From: Intestinibacillus sp. Marseille-P6563
GTDB taxonomy: Bacteria > Bacillota > Clostridia > Oscillospirales > Butyricicoccaceae
Assembly: GCF_900604335.1 (NCBI RefSeq)
Contig: NZ_UWOD01000001.1
Coordinates: forward strand, 558,001-622,000
Length of the DNA: 64,000 bases
Direction: 5' to 3'
Shown: positions 6,002 through 15,655 of the stretch, piece after piece
Layout: every line of letters starts with the position of its first letter
Position numbering within the stretch: position 1 is the stretch's first letter
Translations under genes and position numbers: made by a program
Notes under the pieces: model-generated
What the model was told of the DNA's origin: nothing
Databases searched by the model: none
The model's input: the letters and a program-made list of their open reading frames with translations, nothing else

Positions 6002-7381
6002 TTAGCGCCGCCATTCTTCCGGCACATCTTCCGGTACGTACGTACGCATCGAATCACCGGAAAACACCGACATATTATTTCTTACCAGAACCTCAATTCC
6101 CAGAAAGCCACGTACCCGCCGTCCGGCTGCATTGGTCACATTGTTGCAGTATTCCAGATTGTAGCGGCTCTGGCAGGCAATCAGGGCTTCGCTGAAGCTG
6201 CGGGGTTTCAGGGCGGGCAGATTATTTTCGGTGCAGTAAATCTGGTATGCCTCATACAGCTCTTTGGAGCTGGCAGATAGATCGGCTTTCCGGCGAATAT
6301 ACCCGTCCGAATCCAGAAAATCAAAGATATTGTTGTTATCTCGTTTGACGGCCTCCCGATTGTCTTTTGTGCGCTGGCTCTCGGTAAACTTGAAATTGTT
6401 GGCGGCCAGCCGCTGCAATCCCTCAAAAGCCCACAGCAGGATGCCCTCCACCTCGGCTTTCATCTTTTCGGCCAGGTCAGGATCGTCCGCACGGCCAGCC
6501 GGTTTTTCTTTTGTGGTCAGCACCAGCTGGCGGCGGTAAAATCCGTCACTCCGGTCAAATAGCGCCTGCAAATCTCCGTTGGAGAAAGCCAGCAGCCTGG
6601 CGCACATCCATCCCTGATAACTCTGCTTGCCCTTGCGCTCCAAATCCATCTTACCCTGGGCGGTGACGATGGATTTCACATAATTGGTCTGGCGCAGGGC
6701 TTCCATCCGCATATCGTCATCCACGCACAGGAGGATATGCTCCAGGTCAGCACGGGCAAACCGGTTCTCGGATATTTTCCCGATGCTGCCATCCTTCATG
6801 TTGGAGCCGAACAAAACTCCCAGCACAGCGCCGATCTGAGACTTCCCCTCGCCGCCGTTGCCTTTAATCACCATCATTCGCTGGCCCTTATTGCTGGGAA
6901 TCAGACAGTAGCCGATGTATTCCTGCAAGGTGGGAATGTCCTCCGGGTAGAGAAGGTCATCCAGAAATTGCAGCCAGAGGACAGGTTTCGGGGCGTTGGG
7001 GTTATAGGCCATAGGGAAGCGGTTGCGGACGATTTCAGTTTTTCCCTCCACAAACCTCCCATCCAGAAAAAGCGTCCCGTTGGAAAGATGAATCCGGTCC
7101 GCCTGCGGGGGAAAATCCTCCACCAGTGCTGCCAGCTTCATCAGCTCCACAATGTTGCTGATTTTACGGGGAATGTTGCTAACCGCACAGTATTTCATCC
7201 CCTCAAAAATCTCTCCTCGCAGGGGAAGTTCATCGGTTACACGGCCTTCGGGCGTGAAAAAAGCCCCGTTTGTGAAGATGATCTTGTGTGTCTGCAAGAA
7301 CTCCTCACAAAACAGGGCTTCGTTGATACTTTTTCCATCAAACCAAACGGGCATTCCGTCAGGCTGCTTGTTTTTCTTCAT
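6002..7381 (-). CDS. D5-type replication helicase (phage/plasmid primase family)
   Basis: 459 residues. A D5/P4-type superfamily III helicase domain carries the Walker A motif GNGGEGKS (about residues 173-180) and downstream acidic motif CVDDDMRM, as in phage P4 and poxvirus D5-like replication proteins. A basic C-terminal region (RRVRGFLGIEV) may bind DNA. The gene overlaps the end of the CHC2 primase gene by 23 bp on the same strand, so the two are probably translated together and form a primase-helicase pair for autonomous replication of the excised element. Confidence 0.87.
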   Translation of the reverse strand: MKKNKQPDGMPVWFDGKSINEALFCEEFLQTHKIIFTNGAFFTPEGRVTDELPLRGEIFEGMKYCAVSNIPRKISNIVELMKLAALVEDFPPQADRIHLSNGTLFLDGRFVEGKTEIVRNRFPMAYNPNAPKPVLWLQFLDDLLYPEDIPTLQEYIGYCLIPSNKGQRMMVIKGNGGEGKSQIGAVLGVLFGSNMKDGSIGKISENRFARADLEHILLCVDDDMRMEALRQTNYVKSIVTAQGKMDLERKGKQSYQGWMCARLLAFSNGDLQALFDRSDGFYRRQLVLTTKEKPAGRADDPDLAEKMKAEVEGILLWAFEGLQRLAANNFKFTESQRTKDNREAVKRDNNNIFDFLDSDGYIRRKADLSASSKELYEAYQIYCTENNLPALKPRSFSEALIACQSRYNLEYCNNVTNAAGRRVRGFLGIEVLVRNNMSVFSGDSMRTYVPEDVPEEWRR

Positions 7382-7979
7382 AGGTGACTTCCTCCTTTTT
7401 CAATCTTTTTAACCGTCCCTCCAAATTGGCAATCAGATCATCCTTGTTCAGTATTTCTACGATTTTCACCCGCTGTTCCAGCTCGGCGGCAATGAGCAAA
7501 TCCGCCAGATACTCCACATAGTCCATCATCTGGCAGGTTTCCACAAACCGGTCATCCAGAGTACCTTCCGGCGCCTTAGGTGCGTGCCGCACCTTCCAGC
7601 ATTCCAGAAGATGCAGATAATCGCACAGCACCCGCAGGCAGCGCACTTCCTCCTGCCGGTATGCTTTCAGCAGAGGACTTTTTGGCTTGGGCAGGGCGAT
7701 TGCCGCTGGTGGCTTATCTGGGTCAATGCCAAAGTCATGAGCCAGCTTCTGCGCTGCCTCATAGTTGCTCAGACCGAACAACTTCGCCACAAGGTCGATC
7801 ACGTCGCCGGTGGCTCCGCAGCCAAAACAGTAAAAGTACCGCTCGTTCAGCTTCATGCTGGGGTGTCGGTCATCATGGAACGGACAACAGACCATGCCAT
7901 TTCGACTGACTTGCAGCCCATAATAGGCCGCAGCCTCCGGAACCCGGACAACTTGTTTTATCAGCTCAAACCATGTCAT
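7359..7979 (-). CDS. CHC2 zinc-finger primase-like protein
   Basis: 206 residues. The N-terminal zinc finger (CCPFHDD, then FYCFGCG at about residues 31-57) is of the DnaG CHC2 type that recognises primer start sites. There is no TOPRIM catalytic domain, so it is a finger-only protein that presumably works with the adjacent D5 helicase. The C-terminal half is helical and ends in a lysine-rich tail. This pairing is typical of replication modules in Firmicute mobilizable elements. Confidence 0.85.
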   Translation of the reverse strand: MTWFELIKQVVRVPEAAAYYGLQVSRNGMVCCPFHDDRHPSMKLNERYFYCFGCGATGDVIDLVAKLFGLSNYEAAQKLAHDFGIDPDKPPAAIALPKPKSPLLKAYRQEEVRCLRVLCDYLHLLECWKVRHAPKAPEGTLDDRFVETCQMMDYVEYLADLLIAAELEQRVKIVEILNKDDLIANLEGRLKRLKKEEVTYEEKQAA

Positions 7980-8198
7980 TACTGCTCACTCCCTTCCGAA
8001 AGAAAATCCTGGGTGCCGTTTTTTACCATAGAACCTCTCTTTCTTGCGCTTCCGGCGCAGTCGCTATATAATGTTGTTGTAGTTCCCCAAAAAGTAATCC
8101 GATTTTAGATTACCCTTTCACTAATAGGAGAAATCCGGGGTGTAAAACGGAACCATTTTTTGAAAAAGCACAAAATATTTTTTGAAAGAGGTGAGGTC
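7980..8198. promoter_or_regulatory. Divergent intergenic region of the mobile element
   Basis: 219 bp between the minus-strand replication/mobilization operon and the plus-strand sigma-like gene. It must hold the promoters of both directions. An AT-rich stretch with a tatataatg-like box (around 8063-8071) is seen, but no clear operator. Confidence 0.4.
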
Positions 8199-9050
8199 AT
8201 GGCGTATCTGTCTGATGACGAGCTTCTGGATACCGAGGGTGGCTTCACCGTATGGGACGATGGGACAGGCACTGGTGTGGCGGAGGAAACGCTGGAACAG
8301 GCGCTTGCGGAAGAACGTCTGGCAGAGCTGGAAAGCGAGCTGGAGCAGGACGAGCATCCTATCGACTATGAAGCGGAGCTGGAAAACGAGGAAGAAGAAT
8401 CCGCCCCGGTCAGCGAAAAGCGACTGAAACGGGAGATTCGGGCGGAAGCCATGCGGCGGCTGGAGGAAGCAGCCCGCACTGAAAAGGATTTTCAAGTCGT
8501 AGTAGGGGAATGGGACAGGCTGGATCGAAACCGGGAGCGCCGGGAGCGGGACCACGAAAACCTTCGGGGAGATGTACCGCTGGAATATCAGACGGTGCCT
8601 GAACCGAAACTCATTCCACGGTGGATGAACAACCCTGCATACCGGCAGCTGATGGCCGGAAACTTTCTGGACATCCTGTTTGACTGCCCCTATGAGATGC
8701 ACAACCTGACCGCTAATCCCTTTATTTCCCGCATGGTGGAGGAACTGAGCGAGGAACATAAGGAAGTTCTGTATTTCCTCTCTTTGCGGCTGTACAGCAC
8801 CACCCGGCTTGCCACTGTGCGTGGGCAGTCTGACCGCAACATCCGCAAGCTGCGGAAAACCATCCACAAGAAATTGCAGCGCCAGATGTATGACCATCTG
8901 GGCGGCAAGCAGGAGCATGGCGGCAGCTTTACCTTGCGGGAACGCCAGTTTTTGGAGGAATACTCGAAAATCGCAAGAAAACAGGGTAAGGATGCTGTGA
9001 TCCGACGGGAGAACAAGACTAAGCGCAGAAAAAAGAAAAACCGCCCCTGA
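8199..9050 (+). CDS. Sigma-70-like regulatory protein of mobile element
   Basis: 283 residues. The N-terminal ~110 residues are strongly acidic (EEE, LELESELEQDE), and the C-terminus is very basic (KTKRRKKKNRP). A region-4-like helix-turn-helix is visible around residues 175-230 (LSEEHKEVLYFLSLRLYSTTRLATVRGQSDRNIRKLRK, split in two for motif: LSEEHKEVL and GQSDRNIRKLRK). Regions 2 and 3 of a true sigma factor are not recognisable. The ATG at 8199 follows a good gaggtgag site. It is co-oriented with the DUF6076 gene 31 bp downstream; the pair recurs in Firmicute integrative elements and probably controls element genes. Confidence 0.65.
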   Translation: MAYLSDDELLDTEGGFTVWDDGTGTGVAEETLEQALAEERLAELESELEQDEHPIDYEAELENEEEESAPVSEKRLKREIRAEAMRRLEEAARTEKDFQVVVGEWDRLDRNRERRERDHENLRGDVPLEYQTVPEPKLIPRWMNNPAYRQLMAGNFLDILFDCPYEMHNLTANPFISRMVEELSEEHKEVLYFLSLRLYSTTRLATVRGQSDRNIRKLRKTIHKKLQRQMYDHLGGKQEHGGSFTLRERQFLEEYSKIARKQGKDAVIRRENKTKRRKKKNRP

Positions 9051-9081
9051 TAATTGGGACGATTAAGGAGAAAGGGCGTGT

Positions 9082-9993
9082 ATGATGAAAAATCTGTTTG
9101 AACAGTCCCGTTCCCATTGGGTGCGGTACGATCATTACGAGCTGAAAACAGCGGAAGATGGCAAGCGGTACATCACCCCCGGCAAAAACGCAAAGCCGGA
9201 TGTCTACAATCCGCTGAAAGAAGTCCCTAACATTGTGCTGGATGCGCTGAATGTGGGGATGCTGATGATGGGGCGCAAGCCGGAAGCAGAAGTGGAAAAG
9301 GCGATAATGGAATTTGTCACCCGGTACGGTCTGTTGGGACTAATGACCGCCTTGCCTACCACACCGTCCTTTATGGACTATGAGGCGGTGTACCTGCCGA
9401 AAAACCACTTCATCAAAGAAGAATCCATGGCGACAGACAAATATCTGTCCCTGTTTTACCCCTTTGACCAACTGGACTTGGTGAAGAAAGGCATTACATC
9501 CACATGGAACGTGTCTGGTGACCGGACGATGGTTGCCCTGACCATGACCTTCATGGACGAGCCGATGGCAAAGAACATGAGCTTCCAGCGGGAATATGCG
9601 GAACCCTATGACTGGGTTGCCCAGCAGTTCAAGGACTGGGCATTCACCCTGTCTACCTCAATCCTGTACTACAATGATTATGACTCCCTTGATGAGGACG
9701 CACGGGGGCTGTACCGCAAGTCCATGGCTGCGTTCGGCGGAATCGCTCCCAGCTACCACATCGAGCTGCTGGATAAGCCAACCATTTATTGGGACTTTCA
9801 TTCGCTGCTGCTGGGTATCCAGATGATGTTCAGCTTCATGCTGGTGGACAATGACCAGCCCCTGCGCCTGTGCAAGCACTGCCAGAAGGTGTTTTTGGGC
9901 AGCCGGTCCAATGCGGCCTTTTGTAGCCCACGGTGCAAAAACCAGTACAATGTCTACAAGAGCCGTGAGAAATCCAAGGGGGAAGCAGACTAA
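9082..9993 (+). CDS. DUF6076-type zinc-finger protein
   Basis: 303 residues. The C-terminus carries a CxxC...CxxxC zinc finger (CKHCQKVFLG and FCSPRCKNQYN, about residues 264-291) of the treble-clef kind also found in CGNR/DUF6076 proteins. The long N-terminal part has no recognised catalytic motif. Such proteins commonly follow a sigma-like gene in mobile elements of gut Clostridia and are thought to bind nucleic acid; the precise role is unknown. The aaggag site lies 11 nt before the first ATG, and a second ATG follows at once. Confidence 0.7.
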   Translation: MMKNLFEQSRSHWVRYDHYELKTAEDGKRYITPGKNAKPDVYNPLKEVPNIVLDALNVGMLMMGRKPEAEVEKAIMEFVTRYGLLGLMTALPTTPSFMDYEAVYLPKNHFIKEESMATDKYLSLFYPFDQLDLVKKGITSTWNVSGDRTMVALTMTFMDEPMAKNMSFQREYAEPYDWVAQQFKDWAFTLSTSILYYNDYDSLDEDARGLYRKSMAAFGGIAPSYHIELLDKPTIYWDFHSLLLGIQMMFSFMLVDNDQPLRLCKHCQKVFLGSRSNAAFCSPRCKNQYNVYKSREKSKGEAD

Positions 9994-10454
9994 CGAGGTC
10001 GCTGTCGCTGCGGCGGGACAGGGCATGATATACCTTTGTTTCCTTTTCCGGCCAGGCAGATTTTGCCCTCTGTGCAAATCCCGATTCCGTCCGTATCCGT
10101 ACAAAATCCGCCTGTCCTACTGTCGCCAAAAAGTGTCTGTCAACCGCTATCTGCCCGCACAGCAGATGGCGAAGCCAGCCCCTTTCCAGCGTCAGCCGGA
10201 AGCAAAGGTATAACACACTAGACTTTCCGAGGGAAAGTCGTGTGCCAAGGAAGGCACTGCCCTCCTTTGGAAACCTCCCGCCAAGGGGAACGCTGTTCCC
10301 CTCTAGACTCCCTTTGCCAACAGGGATGCTACTCGCCCCTATTGGATGACCTAGAGCCAAAGGGGCTTTGCCCCTCTGGACACCTCGCCTGTCCGTGCAG
10401 TGGCTATCCATCCTGCTCCTGCACAATGGTGCCCCCATACCCGAACAGAAAAGA
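9994..10454. repeat. Non-coding stretch with array of short hairpins
   Basis: About 460 nt without a gene. From about 10220 to 10400 there are successive short inverted repeats at roughly 30-50 nt intervals: gactttcc-gag-ggaaagtc, aaggggaac-gctg-ttcccct and aggggctttgcccct. Several are followed by a similar tail (ctagactcc, ctctggacacc). It could be a single-strand initiation site, a second origin element, or regulatory RNA hairpins. Confidence 0.5.
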
Positions 10455-10501
10455 CCAGGCACGAAAATCCACCCAGAATAAGGGTGAATTTCCGTGCCTG
10501 G
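10455..10501 (-). terminator. Terminator of the hsd operon
   Basis: ccaggcacg/cgtgcctgg outer stem with an inner tcaccc/gggtga type pairing. On the minus strand it is followed by tcttttctg. It lies 9 bp after the hsdR stop codon. Confidence 0.75.
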
Positions 10502-10509
10502 TTCATTGT

Positions 10510-13500
10510 TTATGACGCTGTAATTTGAACCGCGTTTTCTCGAACCTGATTGATGGTCTCCATCAAAGCGGTTCTGGTTTTTGCATCAAACAATTTGATA
10601 AAACTGATTGGCTTGTCAAACGGTGGCTTGGTCAGCTCTGCGACATTTTCCATATATCCGTTCAGCTCAATATGATTGATGATTTTGTTTACAAAAGCAA
10701 TCTGCTTTTGATTCAGAGATTGGTCATTGATAAAAGCGGAAAACGCCTGCATAGCCGCTTCATGATCTAGCTTAGCGATCTTGCGAATGAGCAAGCCAAA
10801 GGGTGTGTCGCCAAACTCTCGGGCATAATCTTCTTTGCTGCCCAATTCGCTAGTTAGCACCCGCTCCAGTTCCTGATAATCGCCCATAGCCAGCGGAATA
10901 TTATGGGTCAGCTTATATATGGCCAGCGTATTCCCGTGCTCGTTCACATAGCGATTGACCTTGGCACGGTAGTCTTCAAAGTCATAGGCAGCTTCCAGCT
11001 GGACGCCCTCCTGACTGTCAATAATCGGGTCAGTCAGCTTGGTGACGATCTGCCTCTGTGCTCCGCCACCTTCATCTAAAAATCGAATCAGCTCCCGCAG
11101 CTCCTTCCGAACCTGCTCAAACAGCAAAATATCATTCGCGTCCCAAAATGCATTGGTGTGAATCTCCTGAAGCATGGGCAACTTTGCCTTAATCTGCGGA
11201 ATGCTGGCCTTACGCTCCAGTAGGGAAGCGGTGTCGCACAGTTGCTTTTTTGCATACTGGAAAGTGGGCATCTGCTCGATGTGTGCCAGAATTAGGCCAT
11301 ACATGAAATTATCAAACCGCTTTGCAAACTCGTCAGCCTCGTCTGAGCGTACCAGAGGTGCAATCTGTGTGAGCAACTCGCCCTTGTCACCTTCGCTTAT
11401 GGACACGAAGGCTTCCGGCTTTTTATATTTCTCCACATACTGCATCCGCAATTTTACGGCAATCAGGTCTGAGTTGAGCGCCAGCACCTGCTTGTGGCAG
11501 GTATTGACGATCTCGCTGCGCCACATCTGATAGTCCTCACCGGCAAAGGCACTTTCCTGCAAAACCATTGCAATTTTGATTTGTTTGCCGAAGATGTTTT
11601 CCGACAGTGTTTTGGTTTCTCTGGTTTCGTAGCCTTCTTTATGTTCCCGGAAGTACTCAAAGTTGCCGCAGTAGTCAAAAATCAGGAACCGCCGCTTGTC
11701 GGTGTATGTTCCGTCAATCTGATCCAAACAGGCCAGTCCTTTGCACAGCCGAGTGCCGCGGCCAATCATCTGCCAGAACTTTGCCTTTGACCGAACTTTT
11801 TTGAAAAACACCAGATTGACGCACTCCGGCACGTCGATGCCGGTGTCCATCATGTCCACAGATACCGCAATGTGCGGTTCTTTTTCCGGCTGCTTGAAGT
11901 CGTCGATCACCGTCTGGGCATAGGCATCATCGCAAATTACCCGCTGAGCAAATGTGCCGCGATACTGTGGGTACAGCTTATTGAATCGTTCCAGAATAAA
12001 CTCCGCGTGGCGCTTGTTTTGGGCAAAGAGAATGGTTTTGCCCAGACGGTCACCGCCCGCCACCTTGATCCCCCGTTCCATCAGATCCTGCAACACGATG
12101 TCAACGGTTGTCTCGTTAAACACGAATTTATTGAGAGCGGCGGAGGGGATAAAGTCCGGCAGTTGACCATCCTCGATGAAATCATCCTCATACCGCTCCT
12201 TGTCATCGTCAGACAAGTCATCGTATGTGATGCCCTCTTCCAGAAACTTGGTCTTGACCTCATAGTTATAATATGGCACCAATACATGGTCTTGATGAAC
12301 TGCCGTTTCGTAATCGTAGGCATAGGTGGGGACACCGTGTTCCATCTCGAAGAAGTCGTAGGTGTTCCGATCTACATCGGTTTTGGGCGTAGCGGTCAGG
12401 CCCACCATGAATGCGTCAAAATATTCAAAGATAGCCCTATACTTTTTAAAAATGCTCCTGTGGCTTTCGTCAATAATAATCAAGTCAAAATGCGCCGGAG
12501 TAAATAACTGACGCCCGTTCTTGGACTTGGTATCATCAATGGCGTTGAGGATGGTCGGGTAGGTGGAGAACACGATGCGGGCATTACGGTCATCCTTATT
12601 GGAGCAGAGATTGCACAGAGACATATCTGGCAGATAATTTTTAAAATCGTCCTTTGCCTGTTTCACCAGTGCGGTGCGGTCGGCCAGAAATAGGATGTTT
12701 GTAACCCATTTGCCACGGCTGAGCACATCGGTCAAGCTGGACGCAGTTCTGGTTTTGCCGGTGCCGGTGGCCATCACCAGCAGATGCTTGCGGAACCCCT
12801 GCGTAATCTGCTCACATACCGCCCGGATGGCTTCTTTCTGGTAATACCGGTCTGTGATTTTGTCATCAATGGGAATATCCATCAAATCCATCCGCTCGGT
12901 GCGCCGGTTCATCAGCTTTTGCAGGTCATCCTTGCTGAAAATGCCACTGACCTTCCGTTGCGGGGCGGTCTGGTCATCCCAGAAGTAGGTTTCAAAGCCA
13001 TTGGTGGTGAACATCATGGGGCGGCGGCCAAACTTCCGTTCCAGACAATCCGCATACAAAACCGCTTGTTTGCGTCCAATGTTGGGGTCCTTGCTGGTGC
13101 GCTTGGCTTCTACCACCGCCAGGGGCAGGCCGTCCTTCCCAAACAGTACATAGTCGCAGAAGCCAGGCTGACCTGGCACCCCGGCCATATCCTCCACACG
13201 ATACTCCTCTTGTACATCAGCATCCGGGCCGGTGAACTTCCAGCCCATCAGTTTGAAGTCCACGTCGATGTAGATTTTGCGGGTCTTGAATTCCGAGAGG
13301 TCCTCCGGCTGGAAGGTGCGTTCCTTCTGATGCTGCTCCTTTTCGGCGGTGTACCGGATGGACATCTGCTCGATTTGTTTGCGCAGCGCCTCGATCTCGG
13401 CGTCCTTCTGGTCCAGCAGACTTTCCTGTTCCTTGATTTTCCGGGTGTCCACCGCCACCTTTTCGGTGGGGACAAGGTTCTCGTCGAAGGTGCGCTCCTG

Positions 13501-13887
13501 ATAGTCCGCGCCATAGCAATAGTCAATCCACTGCACAAACTCAAACAGACCGCGCAGGGAAGCAAGCGCATCACTTGGCTGAACGCTGCGCTCGGTATGT
13601 ACCGCCAGATTGCCCAACTTAATGATAAAAGGCATCTTGCCCCAAGTGTCGGAGTCCACAGCGAAGCGGAAAGTTGGCTCGTGAATGAGGGATTGCAGAT
13701 TGTCCTTGTAAGGCATTTTCATGGACTTGTCCGCTGCATATACCCATTTTACTGCTAGCTCCAATGCCTTACGGCAGCCTACTGCACACATGGCAGGAGC
13801 AGAAACATAAATTTTCTCAGCTTCCATGCAGGCGGGGGCGAAGAGGGCATATTCAGTTTTGGCTTTGAGAAAGGAGAAGTTAGTCAT
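10510..13887 (-). CDS. hsdR: Type I restriction enzyme R subunit HsdR
   Basis: About 1125 residues. A DUF4145-like N-terminal segment is followed by a coiled coil (about 160-195). The PD-(D/E)xK nuclease is seen as GFCDYVLFG and VVEAKR (about 240-260). The superfamily II translocase has Walker A ATGTGKT (~373), DESH box (~470), GLTATPK and the late motif QMIGRGTRL. With HsdM and HsdS it forms the complex that cleaves foreign DNA after ATP-driven translocation. The ATG at 13887 (ggag 8 nt upstream) is preferred to the GTG one codon earlier. It is the last gene of the operon, separated from hsdS by four unrelated genes. Confidence 0.95.
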   Translation of the reverse strand: MTNFSFLKAKTEYALFAPACMEAEKIYVSAPAMCAVGCRKALELAVKWVYAADKSMKMPYKDNLQSLIHEPTFRFAVDSDTWGKMPFIIKLGNLAVHTERSVQPSDALASLRGLFEFVQWIDYCYGADYQERTFDENLVPTEKVAVDTRKIKEQESLLDQKDAEIEALRKQIEQMSIRYTAEKEQHQKERTFQPEDLSEFKTRKIYIDVDFKLMGWKFTGPDADVQEEYRVEDMAGVPGQPGFCDYVLFGKDGLPLAVVEAKRTSKDPNIGRKQAVLYADCLERKFGRRPMMFTTNGFETYFWDDQTAPQRKVSGIFSKDDLQKLMNRRTERMDLMDIPIDDKITDRYYQKEAIRAVCEQITQGFRKHLLVMATGTGKTRTASSLTDVLSRGKWVTNILFLADRTALVKQAKDDFKNYLPDMSLCNLCSNKDDRNARIVFSTYPTILNAIDDTKSKNGRQLFTPAHFDLIIIDESHRSIFKKYRAIFEYFDAFMVGLTATPKTDVDRNTYDFFEMEHGVPTYAYDYETAVHQDHVLVPYYNYEVKTKFLEEGITYDDLSDDDKERYEDDFIEDGQLPDFIPSAALNKFVFNETTVDIVLQDLMERGIKVAGGDRLGKTILFAQNKRHAEFILERFNKLYPQYRGTFAQRVICDDAYAQTVIDDFKQPEKEPHIAVSVDMMDTGIDVPECVNLVFFKKVRSKAKFWQMIGRGTRLCKGLACLDQIDGTYTDKRRFLIFDYCGNFEYFREHKEGYETRETKTLSENIFGKQIKIAMVLQESAFAGEDYQMWRSEIVNTCHKQVLALNSDLIAVKLRMQYVEKYKKPEAFVSISEGDKGELLTQIAPLVRSDEADEFAKRFDNFMYGLILAHIEQMPTFQYAKKQLCDTASLLERKASIPQIKAKLPMLQEIHTNAFWDANDILLFEQVRKELRELIRFLDEGGGAQRQIVTKLTDPIIDSQEGVQLEAAYDFEDYRAKVNRYVNEHGNTLAIYKLTHNIPLAMGDYQELERVLTSELGSKEDYAREFGDTPFGLLIRKIAKLDHEAAMQAFSAFINDQSLNQKQIAFVNKIINHIELNGYMENVAELTKPPFDKPISFIKLFDAKTRTALMETINQVRENAVQITAS

Positions 13888-13891
13888 CACA

Positions 13892-14914
13892 TCATCTCCA
13901 GTATTTTATTTCTTTTGAACTCATCATGTCCTCATATTGTTTCAACGCGGTTTCCTTATCTGTATGAAGCAGTTGGTAAAACTGTTCATCATCTTCTTTT
14001 TTAGCGTCTATTGAAAAATCAATATACGATAATAAATCTATACGGTTAGAAATTAACATCTCTTTATTTATCTGCTTGCTGTTCATGCGCTTTACGCTGT
14101 TGTCATCAATTATGATTATTCTGGGAATGTGCTGAACAGTATCGACAAACGCCAAAAATAATTCTGGCGTAATTGGCATACCAAGCAAGTCATATTCTAT
14201 ACCATCTTTTTCACCGTAAATATTGACTACCGGCATATCGCTTGTAACGAATACGGAACCTTGGGCTTTAAAAATACACAGTTGCGATTCCTTCATTGTC
14301 TCAGCCAAAGCCCGAGGAAACAAGCCAACATCCGGAGCAATGTTCATCTTCAAAAACTCGTTTGCCAGCATGGACAGATAAACATTTTGCGGTACATCAG
14401 GAAAAATGTTCTTTACATGTTTAATATGATCCGGATCGTTTTTGTATTGTGTATCAATGATATAATTTGACAGATGCACAAAAATAGGGTTTCTAAACAG
14501 TAGTGATGACATAAATTGCCTTAGTTTATCAATTTCCACCCGAGCTAACTCAAATTCATCTGAATCCCGTAAAGCATTTTTTATCTTTGAGATAATGGTT
14601 GCGTATTCGCCTTCCAGTTCGATAAAACTGTTCTCGATCTCATTTGGTGCTGCAAAAACATGAGTTTTGCTATCTGGATCAATTGCAATTTGATCATATA
14701 GGTAAGAACGACAGCAAATATTGTCGATTGAAACCATTTTTGCGTTTTCATCATTAGTAAAAACAACATAAACTTGTTCTGATTTTTGATTACTCACAGA
14801 AAAGTTTTTTAAGTAAGCCTTGGGGACATAATGTTGTTTTCTCGTGATTTGCTTGTCTAAAACCTCTGTATACTCCATGACAATTTTGCTATCACCAATA
14901 TTTCCTATATTCAA
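13892..14914 (-). CDS. DUF4238 family protein (insert in hsd operon)
   Basis: 340 residues with the N-terminal signature RKQHYVPKAYLKNFS (about 25-39) typical of DUF4238, a family of unknown function found widely in bacterial accessory and defence regions. No transmembrane segment or known nuclease motif is evident. The gene stops 4 bp before hsdR, so translation is probably coupled. It starts at TTG (14914) or, more simply, at the ATG of MEYTEVLDKQ (14878). AT content is higher than in the hsd genes, suggesting a separate origin. Confidence 0.72.
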   Translation of the reverse strand: MNIGNIGDSKIVMEYTEVLDKQITRKQHYVPKAYLKNFSVSNQKSEQVYVVFTNDENAKMVSIDNICCRSYLYDQIAIDPDSKTHVFAAPNEIENSFIELEGEYATIISKIKNALRDSDEFELARVEIDKLRQFMSSLLFRNPIFVHLSNYIIDTQYKNDPDHIKHVKNIFPDVPQNVYLSMLANEFLKMNIAPDVGLFPRALAETMKESQLCIFKAQGSVFVTSDMPVVNIYGEKDGIEYDLLGMPITPELFLAFVDTVQHIPRIIIIDDNSVKRMNSKQINKEMLISNRIDLLSYIDFSIDAKKEDDEQFYQLLHTDKETALKQYEDMMSSKEIKYWR

Positions 14915-14962
14915 ATCTTCTCAGCACTAAAATTGATCAAGAAATCATCATTTTATCTAGCC

Positions 14963-15637
14963 CTAATTCTGCAAGCTTTGTATTAGCCTCGAAAAATTCT
15001 GCATTATTGGGAAATGGTTATCTAGTACATAGAACTGCCGATCTTGCCCATCTTTCAAGAAGAATACTTGTTTATCCCGTGCTGAGCTATTTAGGCTCTC
15101 CCTATGTAAGCATACAAAATAGTCTAATGTCTTTTCTTCTGGAAGCCGTTCCTGGGTATATCCTTTTGTACTTCTGTCATATTTATAACCGAACTCTTTA
15201 TATAATCGTTGTTTTCCAATACGAGTTTTAAAAGCGAACATCGCTAATTTTATATGTTTTGTTTCATCATGCAATTGGAAAAATTTATTTTTTTCAATCG
15301 TTTCTGTTAAATCATCCAAGGTTGCATTTCCCTTGACTTCTATAACCATTATGCAATCATTTGGTTCAACCAGGAAAATGTCTCCGGATAGTTGACGTCT
15401 ATAAAAATTTTTCCTACATACGATGATGTCACATTGTGGGCTTTGATGATTGGCCCAAGCAATAAAGCCGGTAACAAATTCTAGCATTTGAAACCGTTCC
15501 TGAAGACATTTTTTGAGAATATTTTCTCCACATCTACCCATCTCAGCATGATGTTTTAACTTTTCAGCTATAAAATATTTGCAAAACAGAAGTTCCTCCG
15601 AATATTCCTCATATATCTTTGTAACATCTTCTTCCAT
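14963..15637 (-). CDS. DUF6602-like putative nuclease (insert in hsd operon)
   Basis: 224 residues. The centre shows a PD-(D/E)xK-like pattern: SPQCDIIVC (about residue 69-77) followed by IMVIEVKGN (about 96-104), with the catalytic D and E-x-K spaced as in restriction-type nucleases. This resembles the DUF6602 family. The Shine-Dalgarno gagagg precedes the ATG. If active, it would be a second nuclease inside the type I locus, beside HsdR. Substrate and partners are unknown. Confidence 0.65.
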   Translation of the reverse strand: MEEDVTKIYEEYSEELLFCKYFIAEKLKHHAEMGRCGENILKKCLQERFQMLEFVTGFIAWANHQSPQCDIIVCRKNFYRRQLSGDIFLVEPNDCIMVIEVKGNATLDDLTETIEKNKFFQLHDETKHIKLAMFAFKTRIGKQRLYKEFGYKYDRSTKGYTQERLPEEKTLDYFVCLHRESLNSSARDKQVFFLKDGQDRQFYVLDNHFPIMQNFSRLIQSLQN

Positions 15638-15655
15638 AATAGACCTCTCACTTAC

